Assembly (NCBI GenBank): GCA_030386875.1
Contig: CM059562.1
Coordinates: forward strand, 20,761,360 to 20,825,359
Direction: 5' to 3'
DNA length: 64,000 nt
Source of the DNA: Morinoia aosen
Taxonomy: Eukaryota; Arthropoda; Malacostraca; Amphipoda; Talitridae
Below, in pieces: positions 8,859-18,807 of the stretch; the stretch's first letter is position 1; each line of letters starts with the position of its first letter. A model generated the notes under the pieces. It did not search any database. It was not told the origin of the DNA and was given only the letters and a program-made list of their open reading frames with translations. A program made the translations under genes and the position numbers.

Positions 8859-11739
8859 CATGCCGGAGTTGGAGAATCTTGGCGTGGACTGTCTCCTAGG
8901 GAGTGATGTTATTGATCACATGGGGGGCGTCACCGTCAGGAGAGGTCCTGACTCGAAGTATGCAGTTGACTGGGGGAGATCCTGGTCAGCTGGATGCTGT
9001 AGGGGGCCCAGCAATGGATTCGCCTGTGCCAAGCTGGGAGCCGGCCTGGTGGCAGGGTTGGGGTCGGTGGGGTCGAGAGGTGCGCCAGCGCCGATCGAGA
9101 TTGTCGACCCTGACTTTGTTGCTAGGTTCGCTGACGGTCGGTGGACCGTCAGTTGGCGGTGGTCCGAGAAGCCGCCCGAAGGGTTGCAGACTCGGATCGC
9201 GGAGTACGGATGTACTCGGGCGCCTCTCGTGCGTGAGCGCTATGATGCGGAGATTCAGAGTTGGATCTCGAAGGGTTGGTTGAGGCGATGGCATGGCCCC
9301 ATCCAGGGCGTCATTCCGTTGCTGGCCGTCGTGCAGCCAACGAAGGACAAAGTCAGTTCGGTCATGGATTATCGTGAGTTGAACGGCTTTGTCGAGTGTC
9401 ATGCTGGTGATGACATGGTCGCTGTGTGTGGCGACAAGATTCGGAAATGGCGGCAGCTGCGGGGCGAGCTTAAGGTCGTCGACCTTAAGTCTGCGTACCT
9501 GCAGATCCACGTTTCCGAGGATCTGTGGCGGTACCAGATCGTGAAGTTTAAGGGTGTGCCTTACGCTTTGACGCGATTAGGCTTCGGCCTCTCGTGTGCG
9601 CCTCGAATCATGACGGTGATTCTCGGCAAGGTTCTGTCGTTGAACGACCGCGTTCGTCGAGCGACGGACCACTATATCGATGATATAGTGGTTTGTGAGT
9701 CCATTCTCAGCGCGCAGGAGCTCCGGGAGCACCTGGCGCGGTACGGACTTGCGGCGAAGGAGCCTGAGAGCCTGGATGGAGGCCGGTTGTTGGGGATTTC
9801 TCTACGGAAAGATTCCAACGGACATCTTCGGATGTCGCGGGGGACTGCTCTTTCCGAGTTTGGTTCGGTGAATGTCGGCTTAACGAAGAGAGGGCTGTTT
9901 TCCTTGTGCGGCCGGTTAGTCGGCCATTACCCCGTGGCGGGGTGGCTGCGTCCTTGCTGCAGTTTCTTGAAACGGTTGGGGTGCAGTGGCTCTTGGGATG
10001 ACTCGGTTGACGGTTCTGTCAGCTCGTTGGCTGCGGAGCTGATGTCGCGGGCTCGTCGGGAAGACCCTGTTGGGGGCGTGTGGGGTGTCGACCCGCATGG
10101 TATGGTTACCGTGTGGGCTGATGCCAGCTCCCTCGGAGTCGGGGTGGCCCTTGAGGTCGATGGCCTCATTGTGGAGGATGCATCTTGGCTCCGAAAAGAG
10201 TCAGACCACCTTCATATCAACGTGGCCGAGTTGGAGGCGGTGGCGCGGGGTATCAATTTGGCGATTGCGTGGGGTTTTAAGACCTTCACGGTCGCCAGTG
10301 ACTCCCGGACAGTCGTCACATGGATGGACAACATTGTCGACGGCCGCAATCGTGTTCGCACGAAGGGCGCGGCGGAGATGCTCGTGAAGCGACGTCTTGG
10401 GGTGATCCGTGAGATGATCGCTGAGCATGGTCTGGTCGTATCTGTTCGCTTCGTCTCGACGATCGAGAACAAGGCCGACCAGCTGACCAGGGTACCTAAG
10501 AGGTGGCTTAGTTACCGTGATGGTGGTGGAGCCGTCGCAGAGGTGTCTGCCGTGCTTGCTACTGGGGAGAGTCTCGAGGATGCCATTTGGGCGGCTCATC
10601 TGCCGCATCATCTGGGCATCGATCGGACGTTCTACTTGGTGCATCAGATCCGTAGTGATCTGACGCGCGAACAGGTGAAGCGTGAGCTGGCTGGATGCGA
10701 GGCCTGCCAGCGGATTGATCCTGCGCTGCGGGAGGAAAATCTCGTGGAGCGAGGGGGTCTGTCTGTGGAGGAGAGTTGGCGCCGGGTTGCGGTTGACGTA
10801 ACCCATTATGGCAACAAGCTCTACTTGTCCATGGTTGACTGCGGACCCTCGCGGTTCGCCATCTGGCGGCGGCTGCTGAATGAGTCTGCAGTGAGTATCG
10901 TCGCTCATTTGCGTAAGGTCGTAATTGAGCGAGGGCCGTGTGACGAGTTGTTACTGGACAATTCTACGGCGTTCCGATCAGCGACTGTGGAGCAGTTCGC
11001 TGATGCGTGGGGGATTTCACTGCGATTCCGTGCCGCCTACGCCCCGAGCGGCAACGGGATCGTTGAGCGAAATCATCGGACTATCAAGAGGATCGCCACC
11101 AGGGGAGGTATCACTCCTGAAGAGGCTACATTTTGGTACAATGTGACGCCCCGGAAGGACACTGAGGCGGGCTCAGTCCCTTCGAGCGGTATTTTTCGGT
11201 ATCGCTGGCGAGTGCCGTTCGATGTCAATCTTCGGGCGATTGATGGCTGCGCGCACAACAGCTTTGCTGTTGGTGATGAGGTGTGGATGAAACCCCCACT
11301 GCCTTCGTGCACGAAGCAGTGGACGTCTGGTGAGGTCACCAGCGTCGTGTCTAAGTACGTAGTCTGCGTAGACGGCATGCCTAGGAATGTGCGCGACGTC
11401 AGGAGACGGCGATTTGGCGGTGACCGGGTCAGGGTTCCTGAGAACCATAGTGGGGTTGCTGGCGCCGCGGAGCCCGAAGCAGTGAGCTTCGGTAGAGGGG
11501 GCGGCGGCGGTGCAGCTACTTTTGCGCTGCCCGATGCAGATGTTGTCGACGCACTAAACTCGGCACCCGTTGTGCCGGCGGCAGAGCACGCGTCGGCTGA
11601 GGACTCCCCTGAAGAAGAGGGCGAGGAGCGCAATGCTGTCGACAGTGATACGGAGCCGCAGCAGGGGGAGCCTGAGCCATTGAGGCGGTCATGCCGCGAG
11701 CGACGGCGTCCCACGTACTTGGATGAGTACGAATGCTAG
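8859..11739 (+). CDS. pol: Pol: reverse transcriptase, RNase H, integrase
   Basis: Long uninterrupted frame. The reverse transcriptase has DLKSAYLQI and the catalytic YIDDIVV box at 9673-9693. RNase H follows with ADASSLGVGVAL (near 10120) and VASDSRTVV, ending ENKADQLTR. Integrase has a His-His-Cys-Cys zinc site (HLPHHLG... CEACQ) and the catalytic triad Asp 10795, Asp 10957 and Glu 11065; the last two are separated by 35 residues, as expected. The C-terminus carries a chromodomain-free tail with a Val-Asp-Gly-Met-Pro-Arg motif, then acidic residues. The proteins copy the RNA to DNA and insert it. The frame looks intact, but it lacks its own protease frame and start, so the copy is probably inactive. 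Confidence 0.85.
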
Positions 11740-11768
11740 GCACCAAGCACTGCGAGTTTCGTGAGAAA

Positions 11769-11778
11769 CTGGGGGAGA
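11769..11778 (+). other. Polypurine tract of the LTR element
   Basis: CTGGGGGAGA lies directly before the 3' LTR at 11779. In this family the tract primes plus-strand DNA synthesis. Confidence 0.7.
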
Positions 11779-12114
11779 TGTGGTGTTGAAGTGTTTGCCG
11801 CCGCAAGAGGGCGCTGCAGCGATGTGCGCTCTACCGCCAAGACTTTGGGATCTTGCCGCCGCTGCCGGTAGGCGGCGGCTGGATGGCGGCAGTGCAGGGC
11901 TGCCACTGATGGGGGATTTCCCCTAAATCTGGGGGAAACGGTGGTCGTCTGGGGGAATGGGGGAAACTCTCCAGAAATCGACTAAATTTAGGGGAAGTTA
12001 GATAGGTAACAATTTTCATGAAAATATTGTGAAACCTGAATAATTTATGCAGGCGTATGGTTATTTGAATGAAGATATCATGATGCAGAACAGAAAACAC
12101 ATCCTTAAAAACAA

Positions 12115-12453
12115 ATGAGAGGTAATTTAGATGAGTGGTCATCATCTAACTGCCGTGCTCGTCGAATGGAGGTGATACTCTGCCGCCTCCGCATCGGCCA
12201 TACTCGCATAACGCACGGCCACCTCATGGAGCGACAGCCGCAATGCGAACGGTGCCGTGTTCCCCTGACTGTCGTGCATTTTCTTGCTGAATGTCCAAGA
12301 TACTCTGCTATACGCAATGTGTGTTTCCCAAGTCTTCGTGGCTGCGCGGAGGATGTGTTGATAGGAATGCTCAGGGAAAACGAGCACTCTGGCTCTAACG
12401 CAGCAGCGTTGCAGCTGTTCCTGGAGAGGTGCAAGCTATTTTCTGAGATTTAA
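12115..12453 (+). pseudogene. LINE RNase H / C-terminal tail inside the hAT
   Basis: The reading gives CRLRIGHTRITHGHLM, then a Cys-x2-Cys-(x)-His-x4-Cys finger (QCERCRVPLTVVHFLAEC), the C-terminal tail found after the RNase H domain of I-like and related LINEs. A compact GC-rich 3' region follows with a stem (GGGCAGC... GCTGCCC, 12599-12632). A (TAC)n run at 12849-12868 could be the LINE's 3' tail. This suggests a 5'-truncated LINE inserted in the hAT before or after it jumped. The fragment is too short for a confident clade. Downstream to 13500 nothing else is recognised. Confidence 0.65.
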
Positions 12454-13802
12454 CAGGAAGCCACGCAGTAATGCACTGTAACCAAGCGTGATATCATATT
12501 GGAAGATTGTAGATGAAGAAACTGCAATATGGCCGGGCGCGCCACGTTGGTACCTCGGGGGGGTTTCAGCGTGGGTAAGGCGTCCGGCCATAATGGGTGG
12601 GCAGCTGAAACCCCCTACGGGGTCTGGCTGCCCAGTGTGTTCGAATGTACTGTTGTATGTACGAAATATCAATGGGGAGACAATTATGCTCTTGAGTTGT
12701 AATTATAATTACGATCATATAATTTTTGATGTTCAAATAATGTTGATGTTCATCTTACGTGGTAAATTAAAAAGTCTGATACTGATTAAATTATGTGACC
12801 TCCGGTGCGATATAGTTTGAATAACTGAAGCGCTAGCAAGCCTATGTTACTACTACTACTACTACTACTGCGTAATTTCACGAAGTTTGAAAGTGGATCG
12901 AACTTCTTAGAATTAAAAGGAGATTCACATCGGAATGGTGAACAGTCTCAATTCGCAGCTCAGGTTCGAGAATCGAAGAGTTCGCTCAATTAGTGGACAA
13001 AAAGGCTGTCAGTGACCGTGTGACTGCCGCTATAGCTTGCTTTCACTGAGCGAATACTCCTCAGTCAACACTTCCTTCATTAACTTGAATTGTGTGTGAA
13101 AAGTGTGGTAATTTATCTTATATATTAAATAGTGAATTCTAATATCTTTCAACGTATTTTCTCAGGCAAAGGAAGCAAAACGCAGATGTATTTACGAAGA
13201 TTAGTTACTTGTGTGCCTTAAATTCACTTGTTTCTTGTTTCTCTCTTGGCTTGAGATGCTATCGGTTGTGCATCCAACACTCACGATTGCATTGTTCCAA
13301 AGCAACTATAATTATTATTATTTTTATTTATCTGCATTGTCATAATTTATTTGCGTTACAGAAGCTATCTCTGTAACATGCTGTTACGCAATCAGAATTT
13401 TCCTAATTTGAAAATTTACTTTGCGTTTTAGCAGCCAAAGTTTTACGGGGATGTCAACTAAGTTTATTTTATTGGTTAATGAGACTTATATAAATATTTT
13501 GTTGTTTTAGAGTTATTATTTTTGCTTCGGAATACTGATACTGTTCCCCTAATGAATGACCAAACCGAATCATCTTCTAGAACACGGAAGTTCTATACAG
13601 AGTCAGATAGAGATGACTGGCTCAGTGTACCCAAGTTAAAACTTACCTGGAATGGAATAATAATCCTGACTGCAGTTATTGTAAATGCTGTAATATTTTT
13701 TTGAAAAATCATAAATCTATGCTTCGCGCAACATTCAGTGAAACATAAGAGGTATAAATTTTGTTGGTACCAGCGCTGACATCGTACACTTTATGGTCAG
13801 AG

Positions 13803-13995
13803 AGCCGTCAATGGAATCCGATGAAATTGGCATAAGCGAACGTACTCTTGTAGCATACTTTGCCCAACTCAATATGCCATTCTGACGTGTTGATCATTTC
13901 TTATCGATGGGTACAACAAATTACCCTGACAGAAAAATGGCTTACAAGCATGCCAATAAAGGGGACCAAATTACATATGGACTAAATATACAGTA
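13803..13995 (+). pseudogene. hAT transposase N-terminal fragment
   Basis: The reading ESDEIGISERTLVAYFAQ, followed after a stop by VDHF and PDRKMAYK, resembles the region just after the BED finger in hAT transposases (Ala-Tyr-Phe-Ala, then a His-Phe and a Pro-Asp-x-Lys motif). Stops break it, and the sequence runs straight into the right terminal repeat, so the core was deleted. An upstream short frame at 13522-13704 is of unknown nature. Confidence 0.4.
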
Positions 13996-14456
13996 AGTAA
14001 AGTGAGTTTCTAGTTAACATGTACGATAATACATTTTATCTAAATTTTGGGGGATTTTTGCTCAAAATAGGGGAATTTCTACAGCAAATCTGGGGGAAAG
14101 AGAAAAACTTCAGTGGCAGTCCTGCGGCAGTGTATTTCGGGCAGTCGTGGATTGCAGACGCGTGTGTTTTCGTTCTTCGTTCGTTTTTGTCTTCGCCGCG
14201 GTTCGGTCCTTATGCAAGGCCGGCAAGTGCCTTGCTTTCGTTCCTCTGGGACAATTGAGGAAGGTCAAACAGCTGCGGCAGCTGGTTGGCGGTTGCTGTC
14301 GGTGTCGGAACCGGGCAACGTTACAAGGTAAGGCCACACCAACAGAGAAAATCGCCACTGCCAGCGCCGAGATTCGATCCCGGGTCTCCCGCACGGTGGC
14401 AGAACCCTCTAGCACATGGCTATGGCGGAATGACAGTATCGGTGATACGAGTTTCA

Positions 14457-14745
14457 CCAAACAAACAAACAACGGTATCTACGGATTCTTTATTTCCAAT
14501 TTCAAGCCGGATACATATCACCTTGTACATTGGATTTTCAAATGCCATATAACTAACACCAGGACGCTATGACGGCTTCCCCCGGTCAAGACCGGTACCC
14601 ATTTCAGACACCTGGGTAGAGTGGGGGTGTTGTGCTTGGAATTTTTCCCCTTCACCCAACAGAGAAAATCGCCATCCAGCGCCGGGATTCGAACCCTCGT
14701 CGCCCGCACGAAGGCAGGTCCTGAAACCACACGGCTATGACGAGT
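14457..14745 (-). mobile_element. tRNA-derived SINE copy 2
   Basis: Full-length copy on the minus strand: B box GGGTTCGAATCCC (near 14690) and A-box-like TAGCCGTGTGGTTTC (near 14725), body with TGAAATGGGTACCGGTC, and a tail now (CAAA)n-like at 14457-14472. It lies head to tail right after SINE copy 1. Confidence 0.75.
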
Positions 14746-15219
14746 CAGTGCACAAATACGAACACATTTTTGTCGCGGGGACTATTAAAACATATTTTTT
14801 TGTTTGTCATCCTCATTTTGAATATTTATTCCAGGAAAATATAGCATCCCGTCATTTATGATGGGTTGTGTACACCGGTAGGGAATGTTTTATCGATTCT
14901 AAAAAATATCCTTTAATTAGCCCCATAACTTTTAAATTTATATAAAATATATTACCTCAGCTGAACATGGGTAATGGAACCAGAGTGCGAAATTTCGACC
15001 ATTCACCCGAACACTCATTTGATCTCAATCATTCTTTCTAAAAATAAGTTGAAAAGTGTGTAGTTTATATTGCTCTAATTTCTCACCTGTTATACCTAAA
15101 AATATATAATAAGTGAGACTAACCTATTATTCCCACTTCATTTCACCTCCAAGTGCACCTGTTCACATTCAAAGACTAACATTTAACTCTAGATGAAAAT
15201 AATCTATTCGATCACACAT
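14746..15219. other. No feature recognised
   Basis: AT-rich DNA between SINE 2 and the TTAA element; no open frame or repeat stands out. Confidence 0.3.
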
Positions 15220-15223
15220 TTAA

Positions 15224-16701
15224 GGGAAGCATTTTGGGAGCTTTTTGGTCATCTGCAGTCCAAAAGTCGATTCTCCCGATTTTTTTTTTTATTGCTTTAA
15301 ATGAGTTTGAGATATGTCCCCGAATGTCTGTAAAAATATCAGGAACGTATCCCAGAGCTAACGTCCCCCCCGGGGGGGAGGGCATGCCCCTTACGGACCT
15401 ATTTTTTCATTTTTGAACCTAGATCAATGAAATTTGGTATACTGATAGGAAATGCAATTTAGAATCATTTATCATCAATGACAAAATGCGATTTTCTTGA
15501 AAAGAAAATGGGAAATCATAGAAAACGACATTTTGGGAGGGGTTTTCTAAATGCCTCTCCTCCTACAGTTTTTGAGCTACAGTAATGATTTTGGTATCAT
15601 TGAATGCAAAATAACGTGATAAAAAAAAAAAAAAAAAAAAATTCTCAAATTCTCAATTTTATTTCATTTTATTTTTTTTATATATTTCATCATTCATATT
15701 CCTCAAAGTAAGCAATCCCAATCCGAATATTTCTCTTATTATTGAATTTAGAGCAATGGAATTTGGTATACTGATAGGAAATGCAATTTAGAATCATTTA
15801 TCATTTATGACAAAATGCGATTTTCTTGAAAAGAAAATGGGAAATCATAGAAAACGACATTTTGGGGGGGGGGTTTTCTAAATGCCTCTCCTCCTACAGT
15901 TTTTGAGCTACAGTAATGATTTTGGTATCATTGGATGCAGAATAACGTGGAAATTCCAAACACTTGAATGCTTTTCCTCAAATTTCCAATATAAAAATTT
16001 AAAAAATTAAAATAAACAAAAATCAAAATATTCTCAAGAAAATTCAAATTTATGACGTCATAACTTTAAAACAAGAATGAATTTTGTAAAACTTCTCAAT
16101 ACATTTTAAAGCCCTTGTTTTTCTGCATCCAATGATACCAAAATCATCACTGTAGCTCAAAAACTGTAGGAGGAGAAGCATTTTTTTTCTTAAAAATAGG
16201 TCTTCTAACAAAACTAAGTTTTCAAGACGTTTGTCATTATTACTCCGAAGTTTACAAAGCTAGAGCAATGCGGTTTGTTGCATTTGAAAGTGAAATGATT
16301 GCTCTATCTAATTTACTAGAAGATTTTCAAAGTTTTTTCTGTAAAGCTTTCCGTAGACTTTTTACCCTAAAAGTATAATTTTTGATCTGACCTTTACAAA
16401 AAAATTCATATAAATTCTGAATGAAATATATCAAAAAATGCCCTAGTAAATTAGATAGAGCATAAGTTTGACTTTCAAATGCAACAAACCGCATTGCTCT
16501 AGCTTTGTAAATTTCGAAGTAATAATGAAAAATATATGTATATATAATTTTTTTTTTTTTTTAATAATTAATTTTCTATGCCCCGGGGAAAAATTTTTCT
16601 TAAACAAAAGTTGTTACAAATGTGGAGATCTAGTAGTCTGCAAATTTTCATAGACGGAAGTCCAATAGAAAAAAAGTTTCAGTTTTTTGGAAATGGTTCC
16701 C
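15224..16701. mobile_element. TTAA-flanked non-autonomous element with internal repeats
   Basis: TTAA stands on both sides (15220-15223 and 16702-16705), and the ends are inverted: GGGAAGCATTTT at left, GGGAACCATTTC as the reverse complement at right. TTAA duplication is the piggyBac hallmark, so a piggyBac-like MITE is the best guess. Inside are a direct repeat of about 200 bp (15418-15620 and 15748-15960, 330 bp apart), an inverted shorter copy of it near 16110-16180, and a hairpin of about 88-bp arms (16233-16322 against 16441-16530, spacer about 118 bp). No coding frame. Confidence 0.55.
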
Positions 16702-16705
16702 TTAA

Positions 16706-17218
16706 ACGGTACGTTGCCGCAGTAAGAGGCGCTTCTAATGAGGGAAATAGAAGTCGGATGAGAGGAGTTATGGAAAAACCCTCTTACTCGAGATTACGTT
16801 TCAATTTTTCTACTCTAAGTTTGAGTTGTAAAACCATTGCATTCGCAAACGCTAAGGGCTCATAAATGCAATGATGAATAAGTTATTTTCTCTTTGCTTT
16901 TCTTTCAACGAACCGTTAAGTTTGAGCAGTCTTATTTTAAATTTTATCATTCTCTTATAAAATGCATTCCTATATCTTACACCTATTTGTTCATACATTG
17001 TTGGTGAGCAAAAATAAAAGATTACAAATAGAGTAACAACAGAACAAGAATAAAAATTAGGTAGCCTGTCAAAGTTTCGTTTTTGTGTTTTATTTAATGG
17101 AAAATAAAATTTTAAAATACGGTGATAGAAATAATGATGGGAGTTGATGAAGAGGCAAACTAAAATGCTCATTATTCTTAAACAACAAAATATCCTCAAT
17201 TCTTCAAAATAATCTTTT
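16706..17218. other. No feature recognised
   Basis: AT-rich. A 125-codon frame on the minus strand has low-complexity composition and is of a length expected by chance. Confidence 0.3.
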
Positions 17219-17400
17219 ATGTTCCGCAAGGATCCATCATTCTGGTTAATGGTTAATCAGACAACATGGTCAATCGACCATATTGTCTATTGTCATTAAT
17301 GATTTTCCCTCCATGCTAGCAAACACAAAAGTTTCCCTGTGCGCAGATGATGCTCAAATTGCCATAACGAGTTCAATAGCTGAATTACCAGAAACGCAAG
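17219..17400 (+). pseudogene. LINE reverse transcriptase fragment upstream of the LINE
   Basis: The plus strand encodes INDFPSMLANTKVSLCADDA and IAITSSIAELPETQ, a diverged copy of the catalytic block of the LINE at 17.4-22.9 kb (there INDFPTMPANTKISMYADDV, 21868-21918). The catalytic Tyr is Cys here. It starts at VPQGSII (17220) and has an insertion of about 40 bases before INDFP. It ends where the LINE's first open frame begins, with no gap. Confidence 0.75.
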
Positions 17401-17442
17401 TGTCACTGAGGTCACCAGTGACAGAGGTGTTGCCCACCACAA

Positions 17443-18807
17443 ATGTTGCCCTACACAACATCCCGAAAAAATGGTTCTCTCAGGGGCAAAAATACGACCT
17501 TACCAAGCAAAGTGCCTGCAAGTAGGGGACCTACATCATCTCACGCACAAGATTCTAATGCTCAAAAGACGGGAGACTTGTTAACAGCTGCCAGTAACCC
17601 CGTCAAAGAATGTGTGTCACCTTCCGAAGCAACGTCAGTGAAGACTATGCAACCAATATCGCCGGATGAGGGAAAACATATCTGCCAAACCTCCAGCAAT
17701 CATTTGAAGGTTCGAAGCAGTGAAGTCTCAGCCGCAGCACCACAACCACCTGCTCCTCATCTGAACAAGCATAACAGCGTGCCAGCTCCCCAGCTCTGCG
17801 TCAACAACAACGCTCCGAACTGTCCGCCAGCGGCGGGGACACAAACACCATCCTCATCAGTGGTACAAGAAAAAATAGTTTTTACTAATAAGGACATTTC
17901 AAGCGTGGTAGACTTTTCTCATTCTCCAGATAATATGTTCGATAATTTTCGCGCACAAACCGATACTGGCAGTAAATTATCCCAGAGCGCAAGCTGTGAA
18001 AACAAAATAAAATTTCCAGTACAGAGCAATAAAAACAACACTGTTGCTTCTTTTAATGGCTACTTGCACCCGCTTCAAATAACAAGCTCTCAAAAAATTC
18101 ATGAAATTATTCACAATTTGTCTCTAGCAACAGCGTTTTTCAATAAATTCCTAAGACAACGTGAGCCTCCAAGCCCGTCGTCGATTTTCTCTACAGTATC
18201 AAACATTCAGAACCTAACCGAACAGCTTTTTGCTTTAAATTCACATATAAGTTCTCAAGACCTTGCACCTGTGGTACCTGCTAATATCTCTTGTGAAATC
18301 GACTCCAATTGTCGAGAACCTTACGACACTTTGCTGCTAGGTGATAATATCCTAAGCACGATCAGAAGAAAGGACATCGATCGCTCGTGCTGGATCAAAA
18401 CTGTTCCATCAGGGCGCTTCGATGACCTTCTCCATACTGTAAATTGCATGCCTAGATTTAAAAATTATATACTAAGTTTCGATGGTCTCTGCCACTCGCC
18501 CTCAGACCTTGCTCGAATCAAACAACAAATTGTAAGAAAGTACGCACTTTCTCGCATTTATATTGCCAATGCTTGCAGTGCAAACGAATTCAACAAAGCG
18601 AGGCATTTTTGCAAAAACCTGGGTTTAAACTTGATTCAATTTCAAAATTACCCAGATAATGAAAATGGTGACGCACTCAGTAACTTTCAATGGCCTCGTA
18701 CCCAGGAAGAGAACTTCTGTTTTCTTCAACAACTTGCAATGAAATCAACATTGCGAATTACCGTGCCATATTGTCCTCGTTTCAACAAATGTCAAGCAAT
18801 AAATTGA
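17443..18807 (+). CDS. LINE ORF1 with degenerate SGNH-like domain
   Basis: 454 residues from ATG 17443. Residues 1-270 are rich in Ser, Asn and Pro and look disordered. Residues about 290-445 resemble the SGNH/GDSL esterase domain carried by ORF1 of CR1- and L2-type LINEs: LLLGDNILSTI (18331-18363) takes the place of the Gly-Asp-Ser block, PSGRFDDL stands where related proteins have Pro-Gly-Gly-x-x-Asp, and a hydrophobic strand ending LSFDG follows. The catalytic Ser is Asn and no Gly-x-Asn-Asp block is visible, so esterase activity is unlikely. RNA or membrane binding has been suggested for such domains; here that is inference. It ends at TGA 18805, with the same frame open beyond. Confidence 0.55.
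   Translation: MLPYTTSRKNGSLRGKNTTLPSKVPASRGPTSSHAQDSNAQKTGDLLTAASNPVKECVSPSEATSVKTMQPISPDEGKHICQTSSNHLKVRSSEVSAAAPQPPAPHLNKHNSVPAPQLCVNNNAPNCPPAAGTQTPSSSVVQEKIVFTNKDISSVVDFSHSPDNMFDNFRAQTDTGSKLSQSASCENKIKFPVQSNKNNTVASFNGYLHPLQITSSQKIHEIIHNLSLATAFFNKFLRQREPPSPSSIFSTVSNIQNLTEQLFALNSHISSQDLAPVVPANISCEIDSNCREPYDTLLLGDNILSTIRRKDIDRSCWIKTVPSGRFDDLLHTVNCMPRFKNYILSFDGLCHSPSDLARIKQQIVRKYALSRIYIANACSANEFNKARHFCKNLGLNLIQFQNYPDNENGDALSNFQWPRTQEENFCFLQQLAMKSTLRITVPYCPRFNKCQAIN

Larger units (their letters stand above)
11895..14124 (+). mobile_element. hAT DNA transposon in the 3' LTR
   Basis: 2230 bp. Terminal repeats CAGGGCTGCCACTG and CAGTGGCAGTCCTG are inverted copies (13 of 14 match). The 8-bp duplication CGGCAGTG is exact at 11887-11894 and 14125-14132. 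Both subterminal regions carry GGGGGATTT / CTGGGGGAAA blocks, probably transposase binding sites. The element has no full transposase: it contains a transposase-like N-terminal fragment near its right end and a LINE tail near its left end. It is a different hAT family from the one at 655-3996. Confidence 0.9.
7133..14338 (+). mobile_element. Ty3/gypsy-like LTR retrotransposon
   Basis: A structurally complete element: LTRs beginning TGTGG and ending CCACA, a 5-bp target duplication CCAAC (7128-7132 and 14339-14343), gag with zinc knuckles, then protease, RT, RNase H and integrase, and a polypurine tract before the 3' LTR. The order protease-RT-RNase H-integrase is that of Ty3/gypsy. Without the 2230-bp hAT insertion it is about 4.97 kb. 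It is markedly more GC-rich than its surroundings, which suggests a different mutational history or recent arrival. No env gene is visible. The clade within Ty3/gypsy is not assigned. Confidence 0.9.
11779..14338 (+). repeat. 3' LTR, split by a hAT element
   Basis: LTR sequence is 11779-11894 and 14133-14338, 322 bp in total, four substitutions and one 8-bp indel away from the 5' LTR (about 98.8% identity). The middle 2230 bp are a hAT insertion with its 8-bp duplication CGGCAGTG. Confidence 0.9.
6923..14430 (-). mobile_element. tRNA-derived SINE copy 1, split by the LTR element
   Basis: Own sequence is 6923-7132 plus 14344-14430. On the minus strand it has a tRNA-like head (A-box-like TAGCCATGTGCTAGA and B-box-like GGATCGAATCTC, near 14365-14420), a body with TGAAATGGGTACCGGTC, and a 3' simple-repeat tail, seen here as (GAAT)n at 6923-6948. 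It was split at CCAAC when the LTR element inserted. Other copies sit at 14457, 41970 and 57055, all in the same orientation. Confidence 0.75.

Noticed and set aside
9916..11714. Long frames antisense to the pol gene of the first LTR element (for example 10201-10908 and 11073-11714, minus)
   Set aside because: They mirror a GC-rich coding region; no motif, and the plus strand has clear RT, RNase H and integrase motifs.
16852..17229. 125-codon open frame on the minus strand
   Set aside because: AT-rich, Phe/Ile/Lys/Asn-heavy, no domain; one or two frames of this length are expected by chance in 64 kb of this composition.
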